21,008 nt of DNA from an uncultured Oscillospiraceae bacterium (GCA_934589705.1 CAKTOH010000025.1:1-21008); one strand, 5' to 3'. Shown: positions 1-7,031, numbered from the stretch's first letter. Numbers and translations are program-made. Notes: generated from the sequence alone by a model not told the origin.

Positions 1-2709
1 CGCCACCGCCGGGCTGGACTTGGCGGTGCGGGTATTCTCCACGGTGCCGTTCCGGATGGTCACATTCTCTGCCAGTATCCGCAGCACCGGCGCGCCATCG
101 GCATCGCTGGTCAGGGTATGACCGCCCAAATCCAGGGTCACGGATTTGTTAATCTCCACGGTTTTGCTGCCCTGGTAGAAGTTGCCCCGGAGGATGATGG
201 TGTCCCCGGCGTTGGCGGCGGTCAGGGCATCTTCCAGGCTCTTATACCGGGTCTGCCCGATGGCGTAAGGCTCGACCAGCGCATGGCAGAAGGTGCAGTA
301 GCCGTTGTCATCCACCTTAACGTGGTCACAGGTGCGGCCGCACTCGCACTTACCGTTCACATACTTACATGTGTGCGCCACCACCTGGATTTCGCCGCCG
401 AGATTTTCCGGAATGGAGGCATCCACAATACCCCGCTTATTCCGGAAGGCGAAGCCATCGTCCAGCAGGGCCAGCGGCTGGGCACCGTTGCTTGTGTCGA
501 TACCCTTTTCAAAGGTGCCGCCCCGCAGATGGACGGGCTTATAGTCGTAGTTGAAGGAAACGGCATTCTGGAAGACCGTATTCCCCTTGACGGTGATCTC
601 CAGGAAATTGTAGTTCGTGGCCTGGAAGCAGCCGCTGCCAAAGGTCACGCCGTCCAGAATCAGCTTGCCTTCCGCGTTGCTGTAAACGCACTGATCCAGC
701 GTGCCGCTTTTCAGGGTGAAAGTGCCGTAGGGGAAGTTGTCCATTTCCAGCTTTGCCAGGGTATGGCCCTGCAAATCCAGGATCGTGTCCTTGTTGTCTT
801 TCGTGGCGTTGCCCGCGTTAAGGCTTCTATGGATCACGTCCTTCGTAAGGAAAAAAGTTCCGCCAGCTACCAGATGGCCGCCCACCTTAGACGGGTCTCC
901 GGACTCATCCGGCACGATGGCAAAGTAGCCGTCCTCGTTCACCAGCAGCGGATCCGACGTGTGGAATTCCCCGCACTGCAAGCATTTGCCGTCGACATGA
1001 TCGACGCGCTGATAGTCGCAGGTGTTGACCGTCAGGGTGACGGGATCGGTGTTCACGCTGTAGCTGCCGACGGTCAGGGTGCAGTAGACCTTGGCGGAAA
1101 GCAGCCAGGACTTGTTGGCCACCGGGGTCAGCTTGCCACCCACGAAAAGATCCTGAAGGAAAAGTTCGTACCCGGTGCAGTTATCCAGTTTCGTGCCGTC
1201 CTCCAGCTTCCACTGGTAAGTAATATCCTCGGTCAGGCCGGTGGCCCGCGTGGCAGTCACCTGGATTTTCTTGTCGCCCTGCCAGGAGTCCAAATCCCTG
1301 TCCTTGCAGCTGGCGGAGGCATCCTTGGGCTGGGTGGTGACGGTGACGGGCGCACCGAGGACGTTGACGGTGAAGGTCTTGGTGGCCAATGTTTTCGCGT
1401 TCTCGGCATTTGCGGCAGTGAGCTTCAGCTCATAGGTGCCCCGCTTCACGGTGTTCTTAGTCGTGACGATTATGGTCTGATCGCCGTTTTCAGAAAAATC
1501 AGCAGTCAGACCCGGGTGGGCACCCGTCCATTCGACCCCAAACATGCACCCGTCCAGATTCTTGGCAGAATAGGAGAAGGTGGCCGTCTGATCGGCAACG
1601 CCCTCATAGAGGTAGCCCTTCTGAGCCTTCACCGAGAGCATGGGGCCGGAGACTTCGCCGATGTAGTAAGTCTTCTTCTTAGCATTATCGTTGATATCGT
1701 CGAGATTTCCCTCGTCCATTTCCGCCATCGGTGCGTCCTTCTCGTCGGAAGCCAGAATGGGCAGATTGCCGGGATTGCACGCACCCCTGTAGACTGCCGC
1801 ATAGATGCCGTATTTACCGCCGGTGGCGTAGATGGAGCCGCTGCGCGCGTACAGGTAGGAACAGGCAAGACCGGAGCGTACGCCGCCGTAGGCCTCCAGG
1901 CTGCCGCCCTTCAAATCCACGGCATAAAGGGATATGGCGTTATGCGTGCCACCGCTGGCCTTAACGGTACCACTCTCAAGGATCAGGGTTCCGGCACTGG
2001 CTGTACGGCCCGTGTAGGTGCTGTCAAAGATGGCACCGTTGCACTGAAACTCTTTGCTCCTGCCGTCGCCGACGACCTCCAGGGTACCGGTACCCTTGAC
2101 GGTCAGCGTGCAGTTGTTCAGATCCAGAGGCGCGTCGCACTCGATCTTGTTGTCGCCCACCAGGGTCAGGGTGGTGTCCCCGGTCAGCTTGACGGGGGTG
2201 GTAAAGGTCCGGTTGTTCCAGGTCACCTTGCCGGAGATTTCCTTGACATCCTCCGCCAGGGTGGACACCTGGCTGTTTACCCAGTTGAACAAGGCTTCCA
2301 GCTTCTCCACGCCGGTGATCTTCGCCTGCTGGGATTCACTCAGGGCATCATAGGCAGAGTACGCCGCTTCCAGCGCGTCCAGGTAGCTTTCCGACATGTG
2401 GCTCACGTCGGGCAGGGCGTCGATCATGGCCTGCACCGCCGCCACGTCCTCGTCCTGGGCAGGCTCAGAAAAGGCCTGAACCGTAGGCTCGGTGGGCTGC
2501 GTCTCGGTGGGAGCCTGGGTCGGCGCCGCCGGGGCTTCCGTAGGAGCCTCGGTAGGTGCCTGGGTCGGTGCCGCCGGGGCTTCCGTGGGAGCCTCGGTGG
2601 GAGCCTCCGTGGTATGGACGTGCTCCGTCTCCTGGGCAAAGGCCGGTGCCGGGAGCATTCCCACCACCAGGGTCAGTGCCAGAAACATGCTGAATAATCT
2701 TCTTTTCAT
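1..2709 (-). CDS. Large secreted beta-helix / Ig-like surface protein (3' end beyond the window)
   Basis: The frame is open from an ATG at 2709 to the left edge, giving 903 codons with no stop, so the C-terminus is missing. The start has a good AAGGAG site 8 bases upstream. Residues 1-25 form a signal peptide (MKRR, hydrophobic core, AFA cleavage site). Residues 26-75 are a Thr/Glu/Ala/Pro linker with a duplicated 15-residue unit. A helical segment (about 78-142) follows, then long stretches rich in short beta strands with Gly/Thr/Asn turns, resembling carbohydrate-binding beta-helix proteins, then Ig-like segments. Cysteine clusters occur at 564/576/579 and at 781/788/790/794/805/808. The visible C-terminal part (about 808-903) again looks like a right-handed beta-helix. 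It is probably exported and exposed, perhaps binding polysaccharide or host surfaces. No catalytic motif is seen. Exact family membership is uncertain, and the anchor would lie in the missing part. Confidence 0.85.
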   Translation of the reverse strand, partial: MKRRLFSMFLALTLVVGMLPAPAFAQETEHVHTTEAPTEAPTEAPAAPTQAPTEAPTEAPAAPTQAPTETQPTEPTVQAFSEPAQDEDVAAVQAMIDALPDVSHMSESYLDALEAAYSAYDALSESQQAKITGVEKLEALFNWVNSQVSTLAEDVKEISGKVTWNNRTFTTPVKLTGDTTLTLVGDNKIECDAPLDLNNCTLTVKGTGTLEVVGDGRSKEFQCNGAIFDSTYTGRTASAGTLILESGTVKASGGTHNAISLYAVDLKGGSLEAYGGVRSGLACSYLYARSGSIYATGGKYGIYAAVYRGACNPGNLPILASDEKDAPMAEMDEGNLDDINDNAKKKTYYIGEVSGPMLSVKAQKGYLYEGVADQTATFSYSAKNLDGCMFGVEWTGAHPGLTADFSENGDQTIIVTTKNTVKRGTYELKLTAANAENAKTLATKTFTVNVLGAPVTVTTQPKDASASCKDRDLDSWQGDKKIQVTATRATGLTEDITYQWKLEDGTKLDNCTGYELFLQDLFVGGKLTPVANKSWLLSAKVYCTLTVGSYSVNTDPVTLTVNTCDYQRVDHVDGKCLQCGEFHTSDPLLVNEDGYFAIVPDESGDPSKVGGHLVAGGTFFLTKDVIHRSLNAGNATKDNKDTILDLQGHTLAKLEMDNFPYGTFTLKSGTLDQCVYSNAEGKLILDGVTFGSGCFQATNYNFLEITVKGNTVFQNAVSFNYDYKPVHLRGGTFEKGIDTSNGAQPLALLDDGFAFRNKRGIVDASIPENLGGEIQVVAHTCKYVNGKCECGRTCDHVKVDDNGYCTFCHALVEPYAIGQTRYKSLEDALTAANAGDTIILRGNFYQGSKTVEINKSVTLDLGGHTLTSDADGAPVLRILAENVTIRNGTVENTRTAKSSPAVA
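2513..2602 (-). repeat. 45-bp tandem duplication coding a Pro/Thr linker
   Basis: Two in-frame 45-bp units (2513-2557 and 2558-2602) differ at only a few positions. Each encodes a 15-residue Thr-Glu-Ala-Pro type linker segment of the surface protein. Shorter partial repeats flank them. Such in-frame tandem repeats can vary in copy number by slippage and change linker length. Confidence 0.8.
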
Positions 2710-2787
2710 ACACAATTCTCCTTTTTTCGGAAAATAAGGATTACTTTTTGACGATGGATGCTTATTGCTTGACGTTCGTTAGAAATA

Positions 2788-2980
2788 TGTCATTGCGAAC
2801 CAGCGTCGCAACGCTGGTGTGGCAATCCCCCGGTACTTCCGGGTGCCCTCCGGAAAGGCGCACACTGGCGTGGCCCCTTCCAGGGATTTCCTCCGGTCAC
2901 AATCCCCCGGTACTTCCGAGAGCCACCGTGTAACACTTGTCATTGCGAACCAGCGTCGCAACGCTGGTGTGGCAATCCCC
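2788..2980 (+). repeat. Left R-repeat array (R1, long variant, R2)
   Basis: R1 (2789-2830) and R2 (2939-2980) are identical 42-bp copies. Each contains an outer ATTGC/GCAAT pairing and an inner stem CCAGCGT/ACGCTGG around a CGCA loop. Between them, about 2855-2918, lies a longer variant carrying an extra 26 bp and ending in the same CAATCCCCC block. The CAATCCCCC blocks start at 2823, 2900 and 2973, so the period is 73-77 bp. Short open frames across this area are read-through of the repeat and are not treated as genes. Confidence 0.8.
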
Positions 2981-3072
2981 CAGATAGAAGTAAAAACCAC
3001 TGGTTTAGAATCTAAAATGTTTGAAAATTCGGGGGATTGCCACGCCAGTGTGCGCACTGGCTCGCAATGACA
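2939..3072. repeat. MITE-like pair of inverted R repeats
   Basis: R2 (2939-2980) and R3 (3032-3072, opposite orientation) enclose about 50 bp of AT-richer DNA, giving a 134-bp structure with inverted ends of about 41 bp. R3 differs from R2 in the inner stem (CCAGTG/CACTGG instead of CCAGCGT/ACGCTGG), but both halves change together so pairing is kept. It looks like a small non-coding element; mobility is not shown. Confidence 0.6.
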
Positions 3073-3186
3073 CCCTCTATTTTCCCGCCAGTTCGCAATG
3101 ACACGGTATTTTCGAGGTTCGCAATGACACCCTCTATTTTCCCGCCGGTTCGCAATGTCACGGTATTTTCGAGGTTCGCAATGACA
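3063..3186 (+). repeat. 57-bp tandem duplication made from R-repeat ends
   Basis: Units 3063-3119 and 3120-3176 are 57 bp each and differ at two positions; a third unit starts at 3177 and breaks off after about 10 bp. Each unit contains two CGCAATGACA-like R ends separated by short AT-rich or GC-rich filler. It directly precedes the 3' end of the nuclease gene. Confidence 0.8.
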
Positions 3187-3200
3187 TCATATCTTTCGTT

Positions 3201-3491
3201 CTACCCTAAAAGGCTTTCATAGATATCCGCCCACCCGGGGTTCTTCATTTCCACCAGCTTATTCTTCCTCGCCCGATTCCATCCCTTGAGCTGCTTTTCC
3301 CTCGAAATTGCGGAATACACATCCGATGTAGTCTCGAAATAAACGAGCTGGTCGATATTGTATTTTGCGGTATAGCTGTCTGCGTCCAGGTGGTGCTTGT
3401 GTTCATACACCCTTCTGATCAGATCATTGGTCACGCCCACATAAATCAGATTTTTGTGGGCATTGGTTAGAATGTAGACGTAATAGTTCAT
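3201..3491 (-). CDS. Small GIY-YIG family nuclease (UPF0213/COG2827-like)
   Basis: A 96-aa protein that is essentially one GIY-YIG nuclease domain. Visible signatures are YVYIL (residues 4-8, in place of GIY), YVG (17-19, the YIG part), the catalytic Arg region DLIRR...EH (23-31), and SREKQLKGW (63-71) with the likely metal-binding Glu65. The family cleaves DNA; stand-alone members of this size have mostly unassigned roles. The ATG at 3491 is chosen because the family begins a few residues before YVYIL; the longer frame to 3608 would only translate the adjacent repeat. No strong ribosome site is visible (only a weak A/G-rich GAAAGAA). The gene is intact and lies between repeat arrays on both sides, unlike any other gene here. 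It could be cargo, a homing-like nuclease for the repeats, or a chance passenger. Confidence 0.85.
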   Translation of the reverse strand: MNYYVYILTNAHKNLIYVGVTNDLIRRVYEHKHHLDADSYTAKYNIDQLVYFETTSDVYSAISREKQLKGWNRARKNKLVEMKNPGWADIYESLLG

Positions 3492-3510
3492 AGGCGTTGT
3501 TCTTTCGGTG

Positions 3511-3781
3511 GTTCTCGGAATAACCGGGGGATTGTGACCGGAGGAAATCCCTGGAAGGGGCCACGCCAGTGTGCGGACTTGCCCGGAATAACCGGGGGAT
3601 TGCCACACCAGTCTGCGGACTGGTTCGCAATGACACGGTTACTGGTAGTGCCCGGAATAACCGGGGGATTGTGACCGGAGGAAATCCCTGGAAGGGGCCA
3701 CACCAGTGTGCGCTGTCCGGTAGTTCTCGGAAGTACCGGGGGATTGCCACACCAGCGTTGCGACGCTGGTTCGCAATGACA
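3511..3781 (-). repeat. Right R-repeat array, about 70-bp period, alternating long and short units
   Basis: Four GGGGGATTG blocks start at 3526, 3594, 3663 and 3738 (spacings 68, 69, 75). Units 2 and 4 are R hairpins (R4, R5). Units 1 and 3 have the same start but carry 26 extra bases before the CCAC(A/G)CCAG arm, and lack the complete right arm. Linkers of CCCGGAATAACC or TTCTCGGAAGTACC type join the units. A 17-bp piece of one linker (3717-3733) recurs inverted at 9502-9518. A lone R end closes the region at 3800-3810. Confidence 0.8.
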
Positions 3782-3829
3782 ATCTCTAACGGGGCTGGCT
3801 CGCAATGACAAGCATCAATCGACACTGCT

Positions 3830-6211
3830 CTATGTATCCTCCGGGATGAGCTTCAGCCGTTTGGCGGCGGTTTTGGCCTCGCTGCGGCGGCTCACGTCCA
3901 GCTTTTCCAGGATATGGCTGACATGGGTCTTCACGGTGGTGAGCTTGATATTCATAACCTGGGCGATCTGGGCGTTGCTCTTATCCGCGCAAATCAGCCG
4001 CAAGATCTGCTTTTCCGTAGCGGTGAGATCGTCGTTGGGCGAAAGCCTGGGCTGCAAGAACAGGGGCGTGGCCGTCGCCTGCTTCCGGGTCTGGGCCAGA
4101 AGCCGCTTCCGGAAGGCCTCATCCTCCTTCCAGTCCAGCTGGTTCAGAAGGGGCAGCACCGCCCCGCCGTAAACGCTGATTGTGCGGATGAAGCGGAAGG
4201 CCAGGGCAGTATCCAGCGCCCGGCGCAGCTTTTCCTTCCACTGCCCGTCGCGCAGACGGTACAGCGCCAAAGCGGAAAGCACATTCAGGTGAATGCTGTC
4301 GATATACCGGCCGCAAGCGGCGCAGTAGCTTTCCAGGGGAGCCAGGGTCAGCAGCGCTCCCTCCGGGTCGTCGTCCGCCAGCTCCACCATGGCCTGGGTC
4401 AGATATTGATAGCGTTTGAGCACATTCAGGTGCACCGGATCTCTGGGGGCCTTCTCCCGGTACCATTCGTCTGCCCTGTCCAGATTTCCTCCGTGAAGAT
4501 CCACCCGGCAGAGCATGGCGTCCAGATTGGGCAGGAACCGATTTTCCCTTCGCTCCACAAACTGCTGCCGAAGAAGCTCCAGAGTTCGCCGGGCGTTTTC
4601 CAGCCGCCCCTGCTCAACGTAATTGCGCACCAGCAGGCCGCAGGCGGCAAACTCGATGTCCGGCGTGCCGTACTGCTGAATCTCCCGCATCCGGGAGACC
4701 ACCGTCAGAAGCCGCTGGGAAATATCCTCGCCCTTTTCGAACTTGCTCTCGGTGAGGGCGCAGTCCGGTAGGCCGATGCCGTCCGCCCCCAGAAGCTTCT
4801 TCACCGGCAGGCGGATGGTGTTATACAGCAGGTCGTCCTTTTTGCTCCAGGGAGAAAAGTCCTTGCCGCCGTTCATAATGCTGGGCAAGGTGCTGGTGAC
4901 GGAGAAGGGCGGCAGGCTGATCTCCTTGTTGGTCATCAGCCGAACCACCGCCGGAATGGTCTCCGTCAGCCCCTCCACCCCCCGCTGGGGCAGGGAAATG
5001 TCCAGCCAGGCCAGACGGCTCCGGGCCTGCCGGGCGGCGGCGTCCTTGGGCTCCCGCTTCTGGGCGAAGCGCTTCAGCTCCTCATACCACCGGTCAGAGC
5101 CGGGGTAATCCACCGCCAGGGCGCAGAGCATACACATGCCCTGCATCAGAGCCGGGGATTCCAGAATCTCCGCCTCCGGCAGACTGCGGTAGTATTTTTC
5201 CATCTCTCCATAGTGACCCATGCCCGGATGGAGCTCCGAGTTGCGCACCAGAATCTCCGAGACCTTGCTGTGATCCCCAGCGTCCCGGTAGCATTCCAGG
5301 GCATGGGGATAATCCTCGTTCAGTTCATAGTACAATCCGCCCCGGCTGAGCAGAGCCTTGATCCTGCCCTCCGGGAAGGTTTTTTTCATCTCCCACTGAA
5401 GGAAGTTCCGGTACTGGGGCCAGAAGCGGAGCTGTCCCCCTTCCTCCAGAAGCATGGAAGAATTGTTCCGAATCCAGTCCAGCATTTGTCCTGCCCGGAC
5501 ATCCCCGCTGACCATCTTGGCCATTTCCAGGTTCACGGTTTCAAAGGGGGCAAGCTCCAGCAGAAACAGGCGGATGGTCAGATCCAGGGGCATAAAAATC
5601 TCCGCCTCAAAATACCGGTAAACCTCCTGAAAAGCGTCCTTCACCAGCTCCGGCCCGAAGGGTCTGCCGGAGGCCATGAGCCGGACGGTGATGGCCAGCC
5701 CCAGGGCATAGCCGATGGACTCCTTCAAAATGCCGGAGACCTCGCTTCTCGTCACCGGCACATCGTAGAGCCGGAACAGGGTCTGGATGTCCTCTTCGTC
5801 AAAGAGCATTTCCCGCGCGGAGATCACGCCCATGATTCCCGCGTACTGGAAGGCCATCATACACCCGGGAGGCGTCCCCCGGGACAGGAACACGAACCGG
5901 CGGTCAGGGGTGCTTCGGATATACTGGCACAATGCCAGGACATTTTCTTCCGGCATCCGCTGAAAATCATCCACCAGGAGGATATTCCAGTCTCCTTTTT
6001 CGGGGATGGGATTCTCCTCCTCCCCACTGCGCCGGAGCACCGAACGACCGGAAAGCAGGACTTCCGCCACCGTGGTTTTTCCGAAGCCGCAGGGGGCGCT
6101 GAAGAACAAAATCCGCTGTCCTTGGAGAAATTCCTGGAATTTTTCCCGAATCAGAGGCCGAATGACAATCTTTTTTCTCAAAATCCTCCACCTGCTTTCC
6201 CCTGTGTCCAA
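3830..6211 (-). CDS. MalT-like LuxR-family transcriptional regulator with STAND ATPase
   Basis: A 793-aa protein in the order expected for MalT/LAL regulators. The N-terminal nucleotide-binding domain has Walker A APCGFGKTT (39-47) and Walker B ILLVDD (77-82). A winged-helix/TPR-like helical middle (about 250-700) follows. The C-terminal LuxR helix-turn-helix (729-786) contains LTATEKQILRLI and TTVKTHVSHILEKL. In this family, ligand binding to the TPR region drives ATP-dependent oligomerisation and activation of target genes; the ligand here is unknown. The frame begins with TTG at 6211 and has no ATG. A second TTG at 6181 (residue 11) sits just after AGGTGGAGG and is an equally good or better start, giving 783 aa. 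It is transcribed toward the nuclease cassette and, beyond it, the surface protein gene at 2709; whether it controls either is unknown. Confidence 0.9.
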   Translation of the reverse strand: MDTGESRWRILRKKIVIRPLIREKFQEFLQGQRILFFSAPCGFGKTTVAEVLLSGRSVLRRSGEEENPIPEKGDWNILLVDDFQRMPEENVLALCQYIRSTPDRRFVFLSRGTPPGCMMAFQYAGIMGVISAREMLFDEEDIQTLFRLYDVPVTRSEVSGILKESIGYALGLAITVRLMASGRPFGPELVKDAFQEVYRYFEAEIFMPLDLTIRLFLLELAPFETVNLEMAKMVSGDVRAGQMLDWIRNNSSMLLEEGGQLRFWPQYRNFLQWEMKKTFPEGRIKALLSRGGLYYELNEDYPHALECYRDAGDHSKVSEILVRNSELHPGMGHYGEMEKYYRSLPEAEILESPALMQGMCMLCALAVDYPGSDRWYEELKRFAQKREPKDAAARQARSRLAWLDISLPQRGVEGLTETIPAVVRLMTNKEISLPPFSVTSTLPSIMNGGKDFSPWSKKDDLLYNTIRLPVKKLLGADGIGLPDCALTESKFEKGEDISQRLLTVVSRMREIQQYGTPDIEFAACGLLVRNYVEQGRLENARRTLELLRQQFVERRENRFLPNLDAMLCRVDLHGGNLDRADEWYREKAPRDPVHLNVLKRYQYLTQAMVELADDDPEGALLTLAPLESYCAACGRYIDSIHLNVLSALALYRLRDGQWKEKLRRALDTALAFRFIRTISVYGGAVLPLLNQLDWKEDEAFRKRLLAQTRKQATATPLFLQPRLSPNDDLTATEKQILRLICADKSNAQIAQVMNIKLTTVKTHVSHILEKLDVSRRSEAKTAAKRLKLIPEDT

Positions 6212-6245
6212 ATATCTCAGCGCATTCCACCGCTCATTTTACCTT

Positions 6246-6274
6246 ATTGTAGCCTAAGGCGGGAAAAAATGGAA
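6246..6274 (-). promoter_or_regulatory. Weak sigma-A-like promoter for the LuxR regulator
   Basis: On the minus strand a TACAAT -10 box (6246-6251) lies 17 bp from TTCCAT (6269-6274), which matches the -35 consensus poorly. It would place transcription about 30 bases before the TTG at 6211. A seven-codon ATG frame just downstream ends before the start and could be a leader, but nothing supports translation. Confidence 0.35.
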
Positions 6275-6383
6275 TCCTCCTAAAGTAGTATTTTTACAAA
6301 TTGTCGTTGAAAAAGATGTCGTTATAAGTCACCGGAAGGCGCACCGGCGCGGGAGCGCCAAAGGCTTCCCTTTGTGTAAAGGG

Positions 6384-6447
6384 TGGTGCTCCGCGCAGCG
6401 AATCAAAATTACCATGACTGCCGGTGGCAGTCATACCATAGTGTACT
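6384..6447 (-). mobile_element. D1, 64-bp hairpin unit inserted in a C repeat
   Basis: Contains TGGTGCTCCGCGCAGCGAAT, then the hairpin ATGACTGCC-GGT-GGCAGTCAT (6414-6434). Removing it rejoins TTTGTGTAAAGGG and GCTGGCAAAAATC almost as they are joined in the unbroken C copy near 9637-9652. Confidence 0.6.
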
Positions 6448-6541
6448 GCTGGCAAAAATCTTTGATTTTTGACTGAGGGATTGCCAAAATTTTTGGTTCT
6501 GATCCCCTCAGTCATGGCCTTGCGGGAGACGGCCGTGACAG

Positions 6542-6605
6542 CATGAATTATGGTATGATTGCCACTGGCAATCATCAATATTTTAATTCGCTGCGCGGAG
6601 CACCA
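6542..6605 (+). mobile_element. D2, 64-bp hairpin unit inserted in the same C repeat
   Basis: Opposite orientation to D1, same length. The hairpin is ATGATTGCC-ACT-GGCAATCAT (6555-6575), then ATTCGCTGCGCGGAGCACCA. Left flank GACAG and right flank CCCTTGATCAGCAAG correspond to GACAG and CCCCTTGGTCAGCAAG (minus-strand reading of 9538-9558), which are only two bases apart in the unbroken C repeat. Confidence 0.6.
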
Positions 6606-6680
6606 CCCTTGATCAGCAAGAGGAGCCTTTTGCCCCTTTTGGTACGACCCTTGATCGGCAAGGATGCTTTGGACGTTCCC

Positions 6681-6709
6681 TTGCAAATGTCGCCGAACTG
6701 TGCTATCCT
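6681..6709 (+). promoter_or_regulatory. Sigma-A-type promoter of the peptide/P-type ATPase operon
   Basis: TTGCAA (6681-6686), a 17-bp spacer and TATCCT (6704-6709), with an extended -10 TG two bases before the hexamer. It predicts a leader of about 130 bases before 6849. The leader has an imperfect hairpin of CTCCGGAA with TTCCGGGAG near 6776-6794 and a short GGGG-AAA-CCCC stem at 6821-6831; neither looks like a known riboswitch. Confidence 0.65.
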
Positions 6710-6848
6710 AAAGGAAAAAGGCAGCATCTGCGGCAAGCCCATAAAGCAGTGAAATAACGTTCTTCTGCATTTTCCCTCCGGAATTTTCCGGGAGAAAATG
6801 TGCTTTTCGGAAAATTTTTTGGGGAAACCCCTTGTCAGGAGGCGAATT

Positions 6849-7001
6849 ATGAAGCATAATCAAACTATCCGTTCCGTCCGGGTTCTGACCGTGCTGCTGG
6901 GAGTATCCCTGGCAGCAGAGGGTGTCCTGAACCTGATTACCGTGCTCACCGCCGTGCGCAGAACCCAGAAGATCTTCCCGGAGATCATCGACAGCGACTA
7001 A
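6849..7001 (+). CDS. 50-aa single-pass membrane peptide upstream of the P-type ATPase
   Basis: A small protein with a basic N-terminus (MKHNQTIRSVR), a hydrophobic stretch of about 22 residues (12-33) and a short polar tail ending in EIIDSD. The ATG at 6849 is chosen because AGGAGG (6837-6842) lies six bases upstream; the in-frame ATG at 6798 has no comparable site. The ATPase starts 30 bp after its stop with its own ribosome site, so the two are probably cotranscribed. I do not recognise a family. Small one-helix proteins that modulate P-type ATPases are known (for example KdpF with KdpABC), so a regulatory or stabilising partner is an inference. A signal-peptide-like reading is also possible. 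Confidence 0.7.
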   Translation: MKHNQTIRSVRVLTVLLGVSLAAEGVLNLITVLTAVRRTQKIFPEIIDSD

Positions 7002-7031
7002 ACATTGCTTCCCAAGAAGGAGACTTCGTCT

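Larger units (their letters stand above)
2788..3810. mobile_element. Candidate GIY-YIG-bearing repeat cassette with inverted TGTCATTGCGA ends
   Basis: This 1.02-kb stretch starts with TGTCATTGCGA (2788-2798) and ends with its exact complement TCGCAATGACA (3800-3810). Inside are five R hairpin repeats: two in one orientation on the left (2789, 2939) and three in the opposite orientation (3032, 3594, 3738). The interior also holds longer R variants, a 57-bp tandem duplication and the intact nuclease gene 3201-3491. No transposase and no clear target duplication were found. That it moves as a unit is inference; the symmetrical arrangement is directly visible. Confidence 0.5.
6361..6634 (-). repeat. 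Family C repeat interrupted by two D units
   Basis: Read on the minus strand this matches the uninterrupted C repeat at about 9520-9665 but with two 64-bp insertions. Shared blocks are a 35-bp exact match (6449-6483 with 9607-9641 inverted), a 16-bp match GTTCTGATCCCCTCAG (6497-6512) and the CCCTTGATCAGCAAG...GGAGCC end (6606-6628). The gaps are filled by D1 and D2. The remainder of 6212-6360 and 6635-6680 shows no gene. Confidence 0.75.

Noticed and set aside
118..2697. Long open frame of 859 codons on the plus strand
   Set aside because: It is the antisense shadow of the GC-rich surface protein gene. The minus frame has a signal peptide, Pro/Thr linker and ribosome site; the plus translation has none of these and no domain.
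2748..3222. Several short plus- and minus-strand open frames of 60-92 codons
   Set aside because: They are translations of R repeats (recurring CHCEP/NPPVLPR-type strings), without ribosome sites or conserved domains.
3492..3608. Longer N-terminus for the GIY-YIG protein
   Set aside because: The extra 39 residues are a translation of the R-array sequence, found in other frames at other repeat copies; the family starts near the ATG at 3491.
3511..3781. CRISPR-like spacing of repeats
   Set aside because: Units vary in length, occur in both orientations at the locus, have imperfect stems that covary, the intervening sequences recur elsewhere, and there are no cas genes.
6710..6848. Possible yybP-ykoY manganese riboswitch before the P-type ATPase operon
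   Set aside because: Considered because related pumps are controlled this way, but I could not find the conserved motif pairs; only simple hairpins are visible.
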